Of a DNA stretch of 64,000 bases, positions 1 to 11,909 are shown one piece after another. Every line of letters begins with the position of its first letter. Positions within the stretch are counted from its first letter, which is position 1. The notes under the pieces were generated by a model. It saw nothing but the letters and a program-made list of their open reading frames with translations, was not told the DNA's origin and did no database searches. The position numbers were made by a program, and so were the translations under genes. Source of the DNA: Mycobacterium sp. (GTDB lineage Bacteria > Actinomycetota > Actinomycetes > Mycobacteriales > Mycobacteriaceae); assembly GCF_004298145.1 (NCBI RefSeq), contig NZ_SCRH01000042.1, forward strand, positions 62,001 to 126,000, written 5' to 3'.

Positions 1-1
1 G

Positions 2-688
2 CTCGACGAAGCCACCAACCGCTGGGGCCTGCGGGTCGCCCGGGTCGAGTTGCGCAGCATCGACCCGCCGCCGTCGATCCAGGCATCGATGGAAAAGCAG
101 ATGAAGGCCGACCGTGAGAAGCGGGCGATGATCCTGACCGCCGAAGGTATGCGCGAGGCGGCGATCAAGGAGGCCGAGGGTCAGAAGCAGGCGCAGATCC
201 TCGCGGCCGAGGGCGCCAAGCAGGGCGCGATCCTGGCCGCCGAGGGCGACCGGCAGTCCCGGATGCTGCGCGCCCAGGGTGAACGCGCCGCCGCCTACCT
301 GCAGGCGCAGGGGCAGGCCAAGGCCATCGAGAAGACGTTCGCTGCGATCAAGGCCGGCCGGCCCACCCCGGAGATGCTGGCCTACCAGTACCTGCAGACG
401 CTGCCGGAGATGGCGCGCGGCGACGCCAACAAGGTGTGGGTGGTGCCCAGCGACTTCAGCGCGGCGTTGCAGGGATTCACCAAACTCCTGGGTACCCCGG
501 GCCAGGACGGGGTGTTCCGGTTCCAGCCCTCGCCCGTCGAGGACGCGCCCAAGCACGGCGCCGACGACGACGCCGACGTGGCGGACTGGTTCTCCACCGA
601 AACCGACCCCGCGATCGCGGAGGCGGTGGCCAAGGCGGAGGCGATAGCCCGCAAGCCTGCGGACGGCCCGGGCGAGCTGACTCAATAG
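2..688 (+). CDS. SPFH/stomatin-like membrane-associated protein, C-terminal part
   Basis: The reading frame is open from the window edge, so the N-terminus is missing. Visible are the end of a band-7 (SPFH) domain and then a long helical, Ala/Glu/Gln-rich stretch with repeated AAEG and EAEGQKQA-type units, typical of the coiled coil of stomatin/prohibitin-like proteins. The C-terminus is acidic. Such proteins form oligomeric scaffolds on the inner face of the membrane. The position next to a DoxX-like gene and upstream of mutA/mutB matches Rv1488 of M. tuberculosis, as I recall that genome. It ends 9 bases before the next gene, probably co-transcribed. Confidence 0.85.
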   Translation, partial: LDEATNRWGLRVARVELRSIDPPPSIQASMEKQMKADREKRAMILTAEGMREAAIKEAEGQKQAQILAAEGAKQGAILAAEGDRQSRMLRAQGERAAAYLQAQGQAKAIEKTFAAIKAGRPTPEMLAYQYLQTLPEMARGDANKVWVVPSDFSAALQGFTKLLGTPGQDGVFRFQPSPVEDAPKHGADDDADVADWFSTETDPAIAEAVAKAEAIARKPADGPGELTQ

Positions 689-697
689 GATGGCCCC

Positions 698-1054
698 ATG
701 AGTGCGTTGACTTCACCCAAGACCTATGCGGCGCTGGCCGCGTTCCACGCCGTCGACGCGGTGGCCTGCGGCGTGCAGCTGGCTCCCATCAAGAAGACAC
801 TGGATGACCTGGGTGTCCCGGAGAACGTTCGGCCCGTGTTGCCGGCGGTGAAGGCGGCCGCCGCGGTCGGCCTGCTGTCGGTCACCCGTTTCCCCGGGCT
901 GGCGAGGCTGACGACGGCGATGCTGACGCTGTACTTCGTGTTCGCGGTCGGCGCGCACGTCCGGGTGCGCGACAAAGTCGTCAATTGCCTTCCGGCCGCG
1001 CTGTTTTTGGCCCTGTCCGCCGCGATGACGGTCAAGGGCCCGGACCGCGCTTAG
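698..1054 (+). CDS. Small DoxX-like integral membrane protein
   Basis: A 118-residue protein with three or four hydrophobic segments (around residues 8-26, 44-62, 68-88 and 95-112) and few charged residues, resembling the DoxX-like/DUF small membrane proteins of actinobacteria. The ATG lies just downstream of the SPFH gene, consistent with one operon. The exact role is unknown. Its stop overlaps the stop of the convergent gene on the other strand by four bases. Confidence 0.65.
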   Translation: MSALTSPKTYAALAAFHAVDAVACGVQLAPIKKTLDDLGVPENVRPVLPAVKAAAAVGLLSVTRFPGLARLTTAMLTLYFVFAVGAHVRVRDKVVNCLPAALFLALSAAMTVKGPDRA

Positions 1055-1545
1055 TCCAGCTTCAGCTCGACCAGCGGCAACGGGGTGTCCGTGTCGGTGA
1101 TCGGCGCGCCGAGCGTGTCCTCGAGCACGGGGCGCATCCGCTCCCACGCTTTGGGGTGACGGGTGCGGTACGCGGCCATGATGCGGTCGGCCTCGTGCGG
1201 GTCGAGCACGCGCGCGGTGGCGGGCCTGGGGGCGTGGCTGCCGGCGTAGACGCGCACCCGCGGGTTGGCCGCGATGTTGCGGAACCACTGGGCTTTTCGG
1301 CCGAATCCCGAGGCGACGACGTAGACGTCGGGTGACGGATGATCGATGACCTCCAGCACCGCGTAGCGCGGCACACCCGACTTGCGGCCGATGTGCTCGA
1401 GCAACAGGATGCGCGAGCCGAACAGCGCGCCCGCGCGAGCCTTGTAGATCCAGATCGGTGCGCGCATGAGACGGCGCGACCTCAGCAGCCCTGCGGCGAG
1501 CTTGGCGGGGAGCGACGACGGTTGATCTCGTGACATTCTCCCCAT
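1051..1545 (-). CDS. Deazaflavin (F420)-dependent nitroreductase family protein
   Basis: A 164-residue protein with the hallmarks of the Ddn/DUF385 family: a basic N-terminus with PIWIYKARAG, the segment LLEHIGRKSGVPRYAVLEV, then VYVVASGFGRKAQWFRNI and NPRVRVYAG. Members bind coenzyme F420 and reduce small substrates such as quinones, or have unknown substrates. The ATG at 1545 or the one three codons later (1536) could be used. The gene is convergent with the DoxX-like gene. The specific substrate cannot be told from sequence. Confidence 0.8.
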   Translation of the reverse strand: MGRMSRDQPSSLPAKLAAGLLRSRRLMRAPIWIYKARAGALFGSRILLLEHIGRKSGVPRYAVLEVIDHPSPDVYVVASGFGRKAQWFRNIAANPRVRVYAGSHAPRPATARVLDPHEADRIMAAYRTRHPKAWERMRPVLEDTLGAPITDTDTPLPLVELKLD

Positions 1546-1660
1546 CCTGCCCTCAGGGGTGCGGGCCGGCTCGACGCCGGGCGCGGGTGATGGCGATGGT
1601 GACGGCGGCTAAACGTAATCGGCGCCTTCACGGTGAGCGGCGGCCGCCCCGAACACGTGG

Positions 1661-2644
1661 TCAGCCCGGGGAAGACGGTGCGGTGACGGCGGTCAGATGC
1701 CACTTGTCCAGCCAGGGCCGCACCAACTCGGCGACGGAGAATTTGGCGCGGGCCGCGCACCCGGCTTTGGGTGTGTAGGGGTCACCGCCGCGGATGAGGA
1801 TGCCGACGGCGCTGACGGTACCGTCGCGTTGGTAGAGGTATACCGGGCCGCCCGAATCGCCGCATTGGCCGCTCGCCAGGAACACGACCTTGCTGGCGGT
1901 GATCTCCACGATCTGTCCGCAGGCGTCGGCGCCGGAGCCCATGCCGAATTTGCACAACTGCTGGCCGACTTGCAAATTGGTGGCGACGCCAGTGACCGGC
2001 AACGACGCGGCGATCGCCGAGGACCGGGGCACGTTGTCGCCGTCCAGCGTGATCAGGCCGATGTCGTGCTGTTCGTCGTGCGCCCCCTCGTTGACGGTAT
2101 GACTGAACGTGCCCAGCGTCGTGTAGGGGAGGATCCCGCCCAGGTTCATCGTCACCCTGCTCGGCGCGCCGGGTCGATTGCAGTGACCGGCGGTGAGAAT
2201 TCCGGCCTGGCCGCCACTGGTGTACACCAGAAACCCTGCGGTGCAACCCATTCCACCGGAGCCGTCGGCATAGTCGACGTAAATTCCGGCGCCCGGTCCG
2301 ATGGCGCTGGCCGCGGGCAGGTCGATCGGCGCCTGGGCGGGCGGCGGGGGTGGCTGCTGTGCCGGGGTGGCGGCCCTGGGAAACAAGCAGATGGCTGCCA
2401 CCAGTGCGGTGGCGCTGCACACCGCCGCGAGGGTGAGCAATGTGGTGTGCAGTTTGGCGCGCCGCGGCCCTACGTCGGCGAACGCGCGCGTCGTCGGTCT
2501 GCGACGCCGCTGGGTCCGGCTGGGCAGGAAGCCCAACACGGCGAGCACCGCCAGCACCAGGGCACTGAGCGGCAGCGCGACGGTACGAGCCGGCGAGTAT
2601 GACGCCCCCCAGCTGGCGAACTCCAGCGCGTACACGTCCCCCAT
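1661..2644 (-). CDS. Membrane-anchored trypsin-like serine protease
   Basis: Chymotrypsin-fold (S1) protease with the full triad visible: His in ILTAGHC, Asp in HDIGLITLDG and Ser in GQCGDSGGPVYLY. Before the protease domain lie two hydrophobic segments (SALVLAVLAVLGFL and a second near residue 80) and a Pro/Gln-rich linker, so the protease domain probably faces outside the membrane. I chose the ATG at 2644 (MGDVYALEF) over a TTG at 2680. Six cysteines in the domain suggest disulphides. A longer frame exists upstream only through rare starts. The substrate is unknown. Confidence 0.8.
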   Translation of the reverse strand: MGDVYALEFASWGASYSPARTVALPLSALVLAVLAVLGFLPSRTQRRRRPTTRAFADVGPRRAKLHTTLLTLAAVCSATALVAAICLFPRAATPAQQPPPPPAQAPIDLPAASAIGPGAGIYVDYADGSGGMGCTAGFLVYTSGGQAGILTAGHCNRPGAPSRVTMNLGGILPYTTLGTFSHTVNEGAHDEQHDIGLITLDGDNVPRSSAIAASLPVTGVATNLQVGQQLCKFGMGSGADACGQIVEITASKVVFLASGQCGDSGGPVYLYQRDGTVSAVGILIRGGDPYTPKAGCAARAKFSVAELVRPWLDKWHLTAVTAPSSPG

Positions 2645-2693
2645 TAGATCGATCTTTGCCGCATCGCGCGGCGCTCTCAACGAAGTGGGTTGA

Positions 2694-3461
2694 TCAGCTG
2701 ATGGTGGCCGGCTCGGGGGCGTGCTCGTCGTCGAGGCGGCGGTGCGCGCGGCGGTGGTGCCGGCGGAAGTGGCGGACCTCGATGATCAACCCCGCGAGTC
2801 CCAGCACGCTGGTGGCCGCCGACACCAAATACAGCAGCGAGCTGGGGTGACCGGCCAGCGCGTCGCCGAGGACCACGACGGCGGTGGTGCCGGGCAGCAA
2901 TCCGGCCAGCGTCGCCAAGGCATACGGCAGCACCCGCACGGTCGACGCACCGGCGGCGTAGTTGAGGACCGAGAACGGCACCGCGGGAATCAATCGCAGC
3001 GACACGATGGCCAGCCAGCCCCGCCGCCGTAGCCGTTCTTCCACCGTGTCGATCGATCGGTGGCGCACCAGGCGGTTCAACCGCCAGCCCGCCGCGCGGA
3101 CCAGCAGCATGGCGATCATCGCGCTCGCGGTGCTGGCGACCACCGCGATGGCGACGCCCACCAGTGGGCCGAACAGCAAACCGGCGGCCAGGGTGAACGC
3201 GGTACGCGGAATGGGCACCACCGTCACGACGACGTGTGCGACCAAGAACGCCAGCGGGAACCACGGCCCGAGGGACTGCGCCCAGTCGCGCATCTGCACC
3301 GGCGAGGGCAGCGGGAGGCACGATGCCAGCACCAGGAACGCTGTGATGCCCACCACCGTCCAGACGATCCGCGACCGAGACACGCTTCGCGCCGCCGCGC
3401 CGATGGCGCAGCCGAGATCACGAAGTGTTGCGGTGATGTTGCTGGTGGCGGAACCCGTCAC
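2694..3461 (-). CDS. TVP38/TMEM64 (DedA-like) membrane protein
   Basis: A 255-residue polytopic protein with a GTG start at 3461. About five transmembrane segments are visible, and the central region PRTAFTLAAGLLFGP with GVAIAVVASTASAMIAMLL is characteristic of the TVP38/VTT (SNARE-associated) family, thought to act in membrane lipid flipping or homeostasis. The C-terminus is His/Arg-rich and cytoplasmic. Its place directly upstream of and divergent from mutA matches Rv1491c (about 252 residues) as I recall it. Confidence 0.8.
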   Translation of the reverse strand: MTGSATSNITATLRDLGCAIGAAARSVSRSRIVWTVVGITAFLVLASCLPLPSPVQMRDWAQSLGPWFPLAFLVAHVVVTVVPIPRTAFTLAAGLLFGPLVGVAIAVVASTASAMIAMLLVRAAGWRLNRLVRHRSIDTVEERLRRRGWLAIVSLRLIPAVPFSVLNYAAGASTVRVLPYALATLAGLLPGTTAVVVLGDALAGHPSSLLYLVSAATSVLGLAGLIIEVRHFRRHHRRAHRRLDDEHAPEPATIS

Positions 3462-3641
3462 GTGATCTAAGGTTACGGGGCGCAGATGAATAAGGCGTTT
3501 CCCGCGGCTGGCGTTTCATCCCGAGCCGGCCCAGCTCGCCGCACCTGGCGGTTTTTAGCCGGGAGCTCCCATCAATTAGCCTCAGTAGCTAAGTGGTATC
3601 CCCAAAGCTGTAGCCCAAATGCTGGGAAAAGGGAGCAATCG

Positions 3642-5519
3642 GTGTCCATTGATGTACCCGAGCTCGCGGGCCTCGAACAGGTTCGCGGGCGTTGGCGCAG
3701 TGCGGTCGCCGGAGTGCTGGCCAAGAGCACCCGGAAGGACCCCGAGCAGTTGGGGGACGCGCCGGAGCGGCTGCTGGAGACCCCGACGTATGACGGGATC
3801 GGGATTCGCGCCCTCTACACGGCGCTCGACGAGCTGCCCGAACCGCCGCTGCCCGGCGAGTGGCCGTACGTGCGCGGCGGCGACGCGCTGCGCGACGTCA
3901 AGACCGGCTGGCGGGTCGCCGAGGCGTTCCCGGCGACCCCGGTGCCCGGTATCGCGGCAAAGGACGTCAACTCGGCGGTGCTCGACGCGCTCGGCAACGG
4001 AGCCAGCGCCCTGGTCCTGCGGATCGGCGAGTCGGGCGTGGCGCCCGACCAGCTGGCGGAGACGCTGCAGGGTGTCTACCTGAGCATGGCGCCGGTGATC
4101 CTCGAGGCCGGCGCCGACTACGCGGCCGCCAGCGACGTTGTGTTGGCGCTGGCCGACGAGGTGGAACCCGAACAGCGCGCCACGGTGTCGATCGACCTGG
4201 GCGGCGACCCTCTGACGGCGACGCTCAGTGGGCGGCCGGCCCCGAAGATCGAGGACGTGGTCGCTGTCGCCAAGCGGGCCGCCGATCACACCGGCGTGCG
4301 CGCGGTCACGGTCGACGGGCCCGCCTTCCACAATCTGGGCGCCAACGCGACGTGGGAGCTGGCCGCCGGCATCGCGGCCGCGGTGAGTTACCTCCGCGTG
4401 CTCACCGAAGCCGGGATGCCGATCGGCCAGGCGCTGCGGCAGATCAGCTTCCGGTTCGCCGCCGATGACGACCAGTTCATGACGATCGCCAAGCTCCGCG
4501 CGGCCCGTAACTTGTGGGCGCGTGTCGCCGAGGTGGTCGGCGAGCCGGATTCCGGTGCGGCCGTCATACACGCCGAGACCTCGCTGCCGATGATGACCCA
4601 GCGCGACCCCTGGGTGAACATGCTGCGCTGCACCCTGGCCGCCTTCGGCGCCGGTGTCGGCGGTGCCGACTCGCTGCTGGTGTTCCCGTTCGACGTGGCG
4701 ATCGACGGCGGATTCCCGGACATAGCAACGAGTTTCGCGCGACGCATCGCGCGCAACACCCAGCTGTTGCTGCTCGAGGAGTCCCATGTGGGCCGCGTGC
4801 TGGACCCCGCCGGTGGGTCGTGGTTCGTGGAGGACCTCACCGGCCGGCTGGCGGAACAGGCCTGGCAGCAGTTCCAGGCCATCGAGGCGCAGGGGGGATT
4901 CACCCAGGCGGGCGACTTCATCGCCGGCCAGATCGCCGAGGTGGCGGCCCGCCGCGGCGACGACATCGCGCACCGCCGGACCGCGATCACCGGCGTCAAT
5001 GAATTCCCGAACCTCACCGAACCGCCGCTGCCGCAAAGCGACTCGTCGTATTCGCCGCTCGCCGCCGGAAAGCTGGTGCGTTACGCCGCGGACTTCGAAG
5101 CCCTGCGCGACCGTTCGGACGCCTACCTGGGCCGCACCGGCTCGCGCCCGCAAGCATTGTTGCTACCTCTGGGTCCGCTGGCGGAGAACAACATTCGCGC
5201 GACGTTCGCCTCGAATCTGTTGGCCTCCGGAGGCATCGAGGCGATCAACCCGGGAACCGTCGACGTCACCGGCGTCGCGGCGGCGGTGGCCGAAGCGGGG
5301 TCGGCGACGGTGGCGGTCATCTGCGGCACCGACAAGCGCTACCACGATGAGGTGTCAGGGGTCGTGCAGGCGGCGCGGGGCGCCGGCATCTCCCGGGTTT
5401 GTCTGGCCGGACCCGAAAAGGCCGTGGCTGAGGCCGAGCACCAGCCGGACCAATTCCTGACCGCGAAAATCGATGCGGTCGAAGCTCTGTCGGATCTGCT
5501 CACGAGGCTGGGGGCGTAG
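3642..5519 (+). CDS. mutA: Methylmalonyl-CoA mutase small (beta) subunit
   Basis: A 625-residue protein beginning at GTG 3642, preceded by a GGGAG ribosome binding site, rather than the distant upstream start of the open frame. It has a TIM-barrel acyl-CoA mutase domain (KIEDVVAVAKRAADHTG, LRQISFRFAADDDQF, RIARNTQLLL, DPAGGSWFVEDLT) and a degenerate C-terminal cobalamin-binding-like domain. The small subunit is not catalytic. With MutB it isomerises methylmalonyl-CoA and succinyl-CoA, linking propionate from odd-chain lipid and cholesterol breakdown to central metabolism and supplying methylmalonyl units for branched lipids. It ends 5 bases before mutB. Confidence 0.95.
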   Translation: MSIDVPELAGLEQVRGRWRSAVAGVLAKSTRKDPEQLGDAPERLLETPTYDGIGIRALYTALDELPEPPLPGEWPYVRGGDALRDVKTGWRVAEAFPATPVPGIAAKDVNSAVLDALGNGASALVLRIGESGVAPDQLAETLQGVYLSMAPVILEAGADYAAASDVVLALADEVEPEQRATVSIDLGGDPLTATLSGRPAPKIEDVVAVAKRAADHTGVRAVTVDGPAFHNLGANATWELAAGIAAAVSYLRVLTEAGMPIGQALRQISFRFAADDDQFMTIAKLRAARNLWARVAEVVGEPDSGAAVIHAETSLPMMTQRDPWVNMLRCTLAAFGAGVGGADSLLVFPFDVAIDGGFPDIATSFARRIARNTQLLLLEESHVGRVLDPAGGSWFVEDLTGRLAEQAWQQFQAIEAQGGFTQAGDFIAGQIAEVAARRGDDIAHRRTAITGVNEFPNLTEPPLPQSDSSYSPLAAGKLVRYAADFEALRDRSDAYLGRTGSRPQALLLPLGPLAENNIRATFASNLLASGGIEAINPGTVDVTGVAAAVAEAGSATVAVICGTDKRYHDEVSGVVQAARGAGISRVCLAGPEKAVAEAEHQPDQFLTAKIDAVEALSDLLTRLGA

Positions 5520-5524
5520 TTAGG

Positions 5525-7792
<2,268 letters not shown>

Positions 7793-7883
7793 CCACCTCC
7801 AGAACCGCCGCGAGAGTGCAACTATCGACGCCGCCACTCGAGGAATGCGTCGGTAGCGGCACTCTGGCGTGGGTGGGTAAGTA

Positions 7884-8855
7884 ATGGACGCCCAGGAACT
7901 GGCCAAGGCGGTCCGCAGCGGTGACCGCGCGGCGTTGCCGCGAGCTATCACGCTGCTGGAGTCCACCCGCAGGGACCATCGCGAGGAGGCGCAGCAGCTG
8001 CTGCTGGAGCTGACGCCCGACTCGGGTAACGCGCATCGCGTCGGCATCACGGGGATTCCCGGGGTGGGGAAGTCCACCACCATCGAGGCCCTCGGCATGC
8101 ATCTGATCGAACTCGGCCACCGCGTGGCGGTGTTGGCCGTCGACCCGTCGTCCACGCGCACCGGCGGCTCGATCCTCGGTGACAAAACCCGGATGGCGCG
8201 CCTGGCGATGCACCCGGATGCATACATTCGGCCGTCGCCCACGTCGGGCACCTTGGGCGGTGTGGCCAAGGCCACCCGGGAAACGACGGTGCTGCTGGAG
8301 GCCGCCGGTTTCGACGTGATCTTGATCGAGACCGTCGGCGTCGGTCAGTCCGAGGTGACGGTGGCCAACATGGTCGACACCTTCGTGTTGCTGACCCTGG
8401 CACGCGGCGGCGACCAGCTGCAGGGCATCAAGAAGGGCGTGCTGGAGCTGGCTGACATCGTCGTGGTGAACAAGGCCGACGGGAAACACCTCGCCGAGGC
8501 ACGGTCGGCCGCGCGCGAGCTGTCCGGCGCGATCAGGCTGATACATCCGCGTGAAACCCTCTGGCGGCCACCCGTTCTCACGATGAGCGCGGCCGAGGGA
8601 TCCGGCCTCGACGAACTGTGGGACACCATCGAACGTCATCGCCAGGTGCTCAGCGAGGCCGGGGAATTCGAGGCGCGCCGCCGATCCCAGCTCGTCGACT
8701 GGACGTGGCAGATGGTGCGCGACACGGTTTTAGACCGGCTGGCGTCCAACGCGGCGGTGCGGAAGATCCGGGCCGACGTGGAGCGAAAGGTCAAGGCGGG
8801 GGAGCTAACTCCGGCCCTGGCGGCCCAGCAAATATTGACGGCCGCGTCGGGCTAA
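7884..8855 (+). CDS. meaB: MeaB/ArgK-type GTPase chaperone of methylmalonyl-CoA mutase
   Basis: A 323-residue G3E P-loop GTPase. Walker A is GITGIPGVGKST near residue 53, VAVLAVDPSSTRTGGSILGD follows, the switch region IETVGVGQSE is intact, and the guanine-specificity motif VVNKADG is near residue 194. The family protects and reactivates methylmalonyl-CoA mutase and gates cobalamin loading. It lies 91 bases after mutB. In M. tuberculosis a MazEF pair (Rv1494-Rv1495) sits at this junction, as I recall; here there is no room for it. Confidence 0.93.
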   Translation: MDAQELAKAVRSGDRAALPRAITLLESTRRDHREEAQQLLLELTPDSGNAHRVGITGIPGVGKSTTIEALGMHLIELGHRVAVLAVDPSSTRTGGSILGDKTRMARLAMHPDAYIRPSPTSGTLGGVAKATRETTVLLEAAGFDVILIETVGVGQSEVTVANMVDTFVLLTLARGGDQLQGIKKGVLELADIVVVNKADGKHLAEARSAARELSGAIRLIHPRETLWRPPVLTMSAAEGSGLDELWDTIERHRQVLSEAGEFEARRRSQLVDWTWQMVRDTVLDRLASNAAVRKIRADVERKVKAGELTPALAAQQILTAASG

Positions 8856-8918
8856 CGGATAGGTAAATAATCTCCGATATCGCTCCTGCCGGGTGTGTAA
8901 TCCAAGTAAATTTAGAGT

Positions 8919-10205
8919 GTGACGGTGGATAGCCGAGTCAATCGCCGCGCGGTCCGTGTCCACGATGACCTTGACGCAGGTCACCGTGTGTCCGGCGCGG
9001 CGGACTCACACTTTGGTTGCGTCGTTCGTGGCTTTTCCAGCATGTTCCCGGCCCGCCGGTTCGGTGGCGGGGCGCTGGCTGTGTATATCGACGGCCGGCC
9101 CGTCGTGGACGTCTGGACGGGCTTTGCCGACCGGGGCGGTCAGCGGCCGTGGTCGGAGAACACCGCACCGATGGTTTTCTCCGCGACCAAGGGGATGGCC
9201 GCGACCGTCATCCACCGGCTCGCCGACCGCGGGCTGATCGACTACGAGGCTCCCGTTGCCGAGTACTGGCGCGAGTTCGCGGCCAATGGCAAGGCCGATT
9301 TGACCGTGCGCCAGGTGATGCGGCACCAGGCCGGCCTCTCGGGTCTGCGCGGCGCCACCAAGGAAGACTTGCTCGATCACATCGTGATGGAGGAGCGGCT
9401 GGCTGCCGCGGCCCCCGGGCGGTTGTTGGGCAAATCGGCATACCACGCGCTGACCTTCGGCTGGCTGATGTCGGGTCTCGGCCGGGCGGTGACCGGCAAA
9501 GGTATGCGCGTGCTGATTCGCGAGGAGCTCGCCGAGCCGCTGGGTGTCGACGGCCTGTATCTGGGCCGGCCGCCGGCCGGGGCGCCGACGCGAGTCGCCG
9601 AGATCGTCGCACCGCAGAACCTGCTGGGCAGTTCGACCGTCAACTACGTCTCACGCAAGGTCGCCAACGAGCTTTCCCCCGGTTTCCGGGCGATCTATTT
9701 CCCGGGCATGATCGCCGCGGTCCAGGGCGACACCCCCCTGCTGGACGCCGAGATCCCCGCCGCCAACGGGGTGGCCACGGCGCGTGGCCTGGCGCGGATG
9801 TACGGCGCGATCGCCAATGGCGGCGAGGTCGACGGCATCCGATTCCTCTCCCGCGACCTGGCGGCGGGCCTGACGGGTCAGCGCAGCCTGCGGCCGGACC
9901 GAAACATCTACGTGCCGTTGGCCTTTCACCTGGGTTATCACAGTCTACCGATCGGCGGTGTGATGCCCGGCTTCGGTCACGTCGGGATGGGCGGTTCGGT
10001 CGGATGGGCCGACCCCGCCTCGGGGGTGGCGTTCTCGTTGGTACACAATCGACTGCTGACGCCGCTGGTGATGACCGACCATGCGGCGTTCGTGGGAATT
10101 TATGCGCTGATCCGCAGGGCCGCGGAAAAGGCACGCCAACGCGGGTTCCGGCCGGTCACCGAGTTCGGGGCGCCGTTCTACGAGCCGGGAGCCGTCGCCG
10201 GCTGA
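8919..10205 (+). CDS. lipL: Beta-lactamase-fold serine hydrolase/esterase (LipL-like)
   Basis: A 428-residue class C beta-lactamase-like hydrolase starting at GTG 8919. The nucleophile motif SATKG (SxxK) is near residue 88, the tyrosine element is in YHALTFGW near residue 174, and a GFGHVGMGGS block near the C-terminus stands where the third motif lies. Members in mycobacteria are carboxylesterases of the Lip group rather than true beta-lactamases. The position directly after meaB and the length match LipL (Rv1497). Gene symbol assigned by synteny plus family. Confidence 0.8.
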   Translation: MTVDSRVNRRAVRVHDDLDAGHRVSGAADSHFGCVVRGFSSMFPARRFGGGALAVYIDGRPVVDVWTGFADRGGQRPWSENTAPMVFSATKGMAATVIHRLADRGLIDYEAPVAEYWREFAANGKADLTVRQVMRHQAGLSGLRGATKEDLLDHIVMEERLAAAAPGRLLGKSAYHALTFGWLMSGLGRAVTGKGMRVLIREELAEPLGVDGLYLGRPPAGAPTRVAEIVAPQNLLGSSTVNYVSRKVANELSPGFRAIYFPGMIAAVQGDTPLLDAEIPAANGVATARGLARMYGAIANGGEVDGIRFLSRDLAAGLTGQRSLRPDRNIYVPLAFHLGYHSLPIGGVMPGFGHVGMGGSVGWADPASGVAFSLVHNRLLTPLVMTDHAAFVGIYALIRRAAEKARQRGFRPVTEFGAPFYEPGAVAG

Positions 10206-10493
10206 GACCGAAAGCCGTCTACCCTGAGTTCAGTGAAGCGACCACGGCAAAACAAATGGTCGCGTAATTGACGGGAGTGCTTAAATCGGCCGGTCGATTC
10301 GGACGATGTGTTCGACCGCCCCTGTGCAGTTGTTTGCGGGGGATGTAATCTGTGCCGATGTTTGCTCAGTTCATTCCTGCGTATTCCCGCGGCGTTGCCC
10401 GAAAATACCGGCGGGTAATCCAGGCTTTGCGGGTGCGTTGATGACTGGATTGCGATATTGGGCACCGGGCGCCGGGCAACGGAAATCATCCAG

Positions 10494-11666
10494 ATGAGTG
10501 CGAGTCCGACCGTTTCTGGGCCGAATACAACCGTCAACCGCCGGCCGACGCGGCGCTGGTCGGCAAGCCCGAGCCTCGCCCAGGCATTCGATACCCGAAA
10601 TAACGCACTGAACGTCTGGCGATTGGTGTTGGCTTCGGGCGTTATCCTGCAACACTCCTGGCCGCTCACCGGCCGCAAGATCTACCCACCGATCGAGCAG
10701 CTTCTCACCCAGGTATGGGTCGACGGATTTTTCGCGATATCGGGCTTCCTCATCACGGCGAGCTGGGTCCGCAACCCGCGGCTTCGCGAATACTTCGTCG
10801 CCCGGATTCTGCGCATCTTTCCGGGACTGTGGGTCTGCCTGGCCGTGGTGGCTTTTGTCATTGCCCCGATCGGTGTGGCGATCCAGGGAGGCTCGCCCGC
10901 CAAGTTGCTGCTGTCTCCCGCCCCGATCCAGTACGTGCTGAACAACGCCGTACTGAACGTGTATCACACCGGCATCGACGGAACGCCCCGAAACGTCCCC
11001 TTCCCGGGTGTGTGGGACGGGGTGCTGTGGACCCTCATATTCGAATTCTTTTGCTACATCGCCATTGCCGTTGCCGGTGTAGCCGGACTCCTCAAGCGTC
11101 GGTGGCCCGCTCCGGTGGTGTTCGGCCTGTTCCTGGTGGCCGCGGCACTGGTCTCTTACCCGGTTGGGAGGGCGGAGAATATCGTCCAGATGATCACGCG
11201 TTTCGCACTCGTGTTCGCCGCCGGAACGTTGCTGCATCAGTTCCAGGACAGGATTCCCGCTCGGTGGTCACTCGTCGCCGTGAGCGCGGCCATCGTCGTG
11301 GTGGCCGGCTTGTTGGTGCCCAATTACCGAGTGCTCGGCGCGGTTCCGCTGGCCTACGCCGTCGTCGTTTCCGGCGCGCTGATCCGTAACCAGCGCTTGC
11401 GTTTACGGACGGATCTGTCATATGGCGTCTACATCTACGCGTGGCCCCTGCAGCAGTTGCTGGTGATCTGCGGGCTCGGCTTCTTGCATCCGCTCGCGTT
11501 CACGGTGGTCGCCGCCATCGCGACCCTCCCGCTGGCCGCACTGAGCTGGTTCCTGGTTGAAAAGCGTGCGCTTGCGCTCAAATCCCGCTTCAAGCGCAAG
11601 GCGCGCGGATGGGACGGTGTGGTCGCCGAGGCGCCACCGCCGGCGCACACCGCCGCTGGCGACTAA
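10494..11666 (+). CDS. Acyltransferase family 3 membrane protein, probable GPL sugar O-acetyltransferase
   Basis: A 390-residue polytopic protein of the acyltransferase-3 (OafA/NodX) family with about ten transmembrane segments. Family landmarks are the early histidine in LASGVILQHSWPL, GFFAISGFLITASW, the basic loop LREYFVARILRIFPGLW and YGVYIYAWPLQQLL. These enzymes acetylate surface sugars from acetyl-CoA. At the left edge of a GPL locus it corresponds to the role of Atf1, which acetylates GPL sugars in M. smegmatis. I chose ATG 10494 over an upstream TTG; neither has a strong ribosome binding site. Which hydroxyl it modifies is not known. Confidence 0.8.
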   Translation: MSASPTVSGPNTTVNRRPTRRWSASPSLAQAFDTRNNALNVWRLVLASGVILQHSWPLTGRKIYPPIEQLLTQVWVDGFFAISGFLITASWVRNPRLREYFVARILRIFPGLWVCLAVVAFVIAPIGVAIQGGSPAKLLLSPAPIQYVLNNAVLNVYHTGIDGTPRNVPFPGVWDGVLWTLIFEFFCYIAIAVAGVAGLLKRRWPAPVVFGLFLVAAALVSYPVGRAENIVQMITRFALVFAAGTLLHQFQDRIPARWSLVAVSAAIVVVAGLLVPNYRVLGAVPLAYAVVVSGALIRNQRLRLRTDLSYGVYIYAWPLQQLLVICGLGFLHPLAFTVVAAIATLPLAALSWFLVEKRALALKSRFKRKARGWDGVVAEAPPPAHTAAGD

Positions 11667-11909
11667 CTCGCCGTGGGATTTTCGCGGCGCTCGAAAACCT
11701 CAATCTCACCTTTACCTACAGATATTGAGCGCGCGCGGATCGTAGGCCTTCGACCTGCTAATACGCGTTTGCTGGGAACGCCTCCTGAGCTGACGACGGC
11801 GTTGCCGGGCACACGTAATTGAACTTTGCCCCAGAAATTGCAAACTCATGCATAATGACCCGTGATCCCCGGGGGCCGTAACACGCGCACGGAAAGGTGT
11901 GGGTCCGCG

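Noticed and set aside
3582..5153. Antisense open frame opposite mutA
   Set aside because: Shadow of the mutA coding frame in high-GC DNA; no domain motif.
8919..10205. Possible true class C beta-lactamase
   Set aside because: The SxxK motif fits, but the rest and the synteny fit the Lip esterase group; nothing suggests antibiotic hydrolysis as its role.
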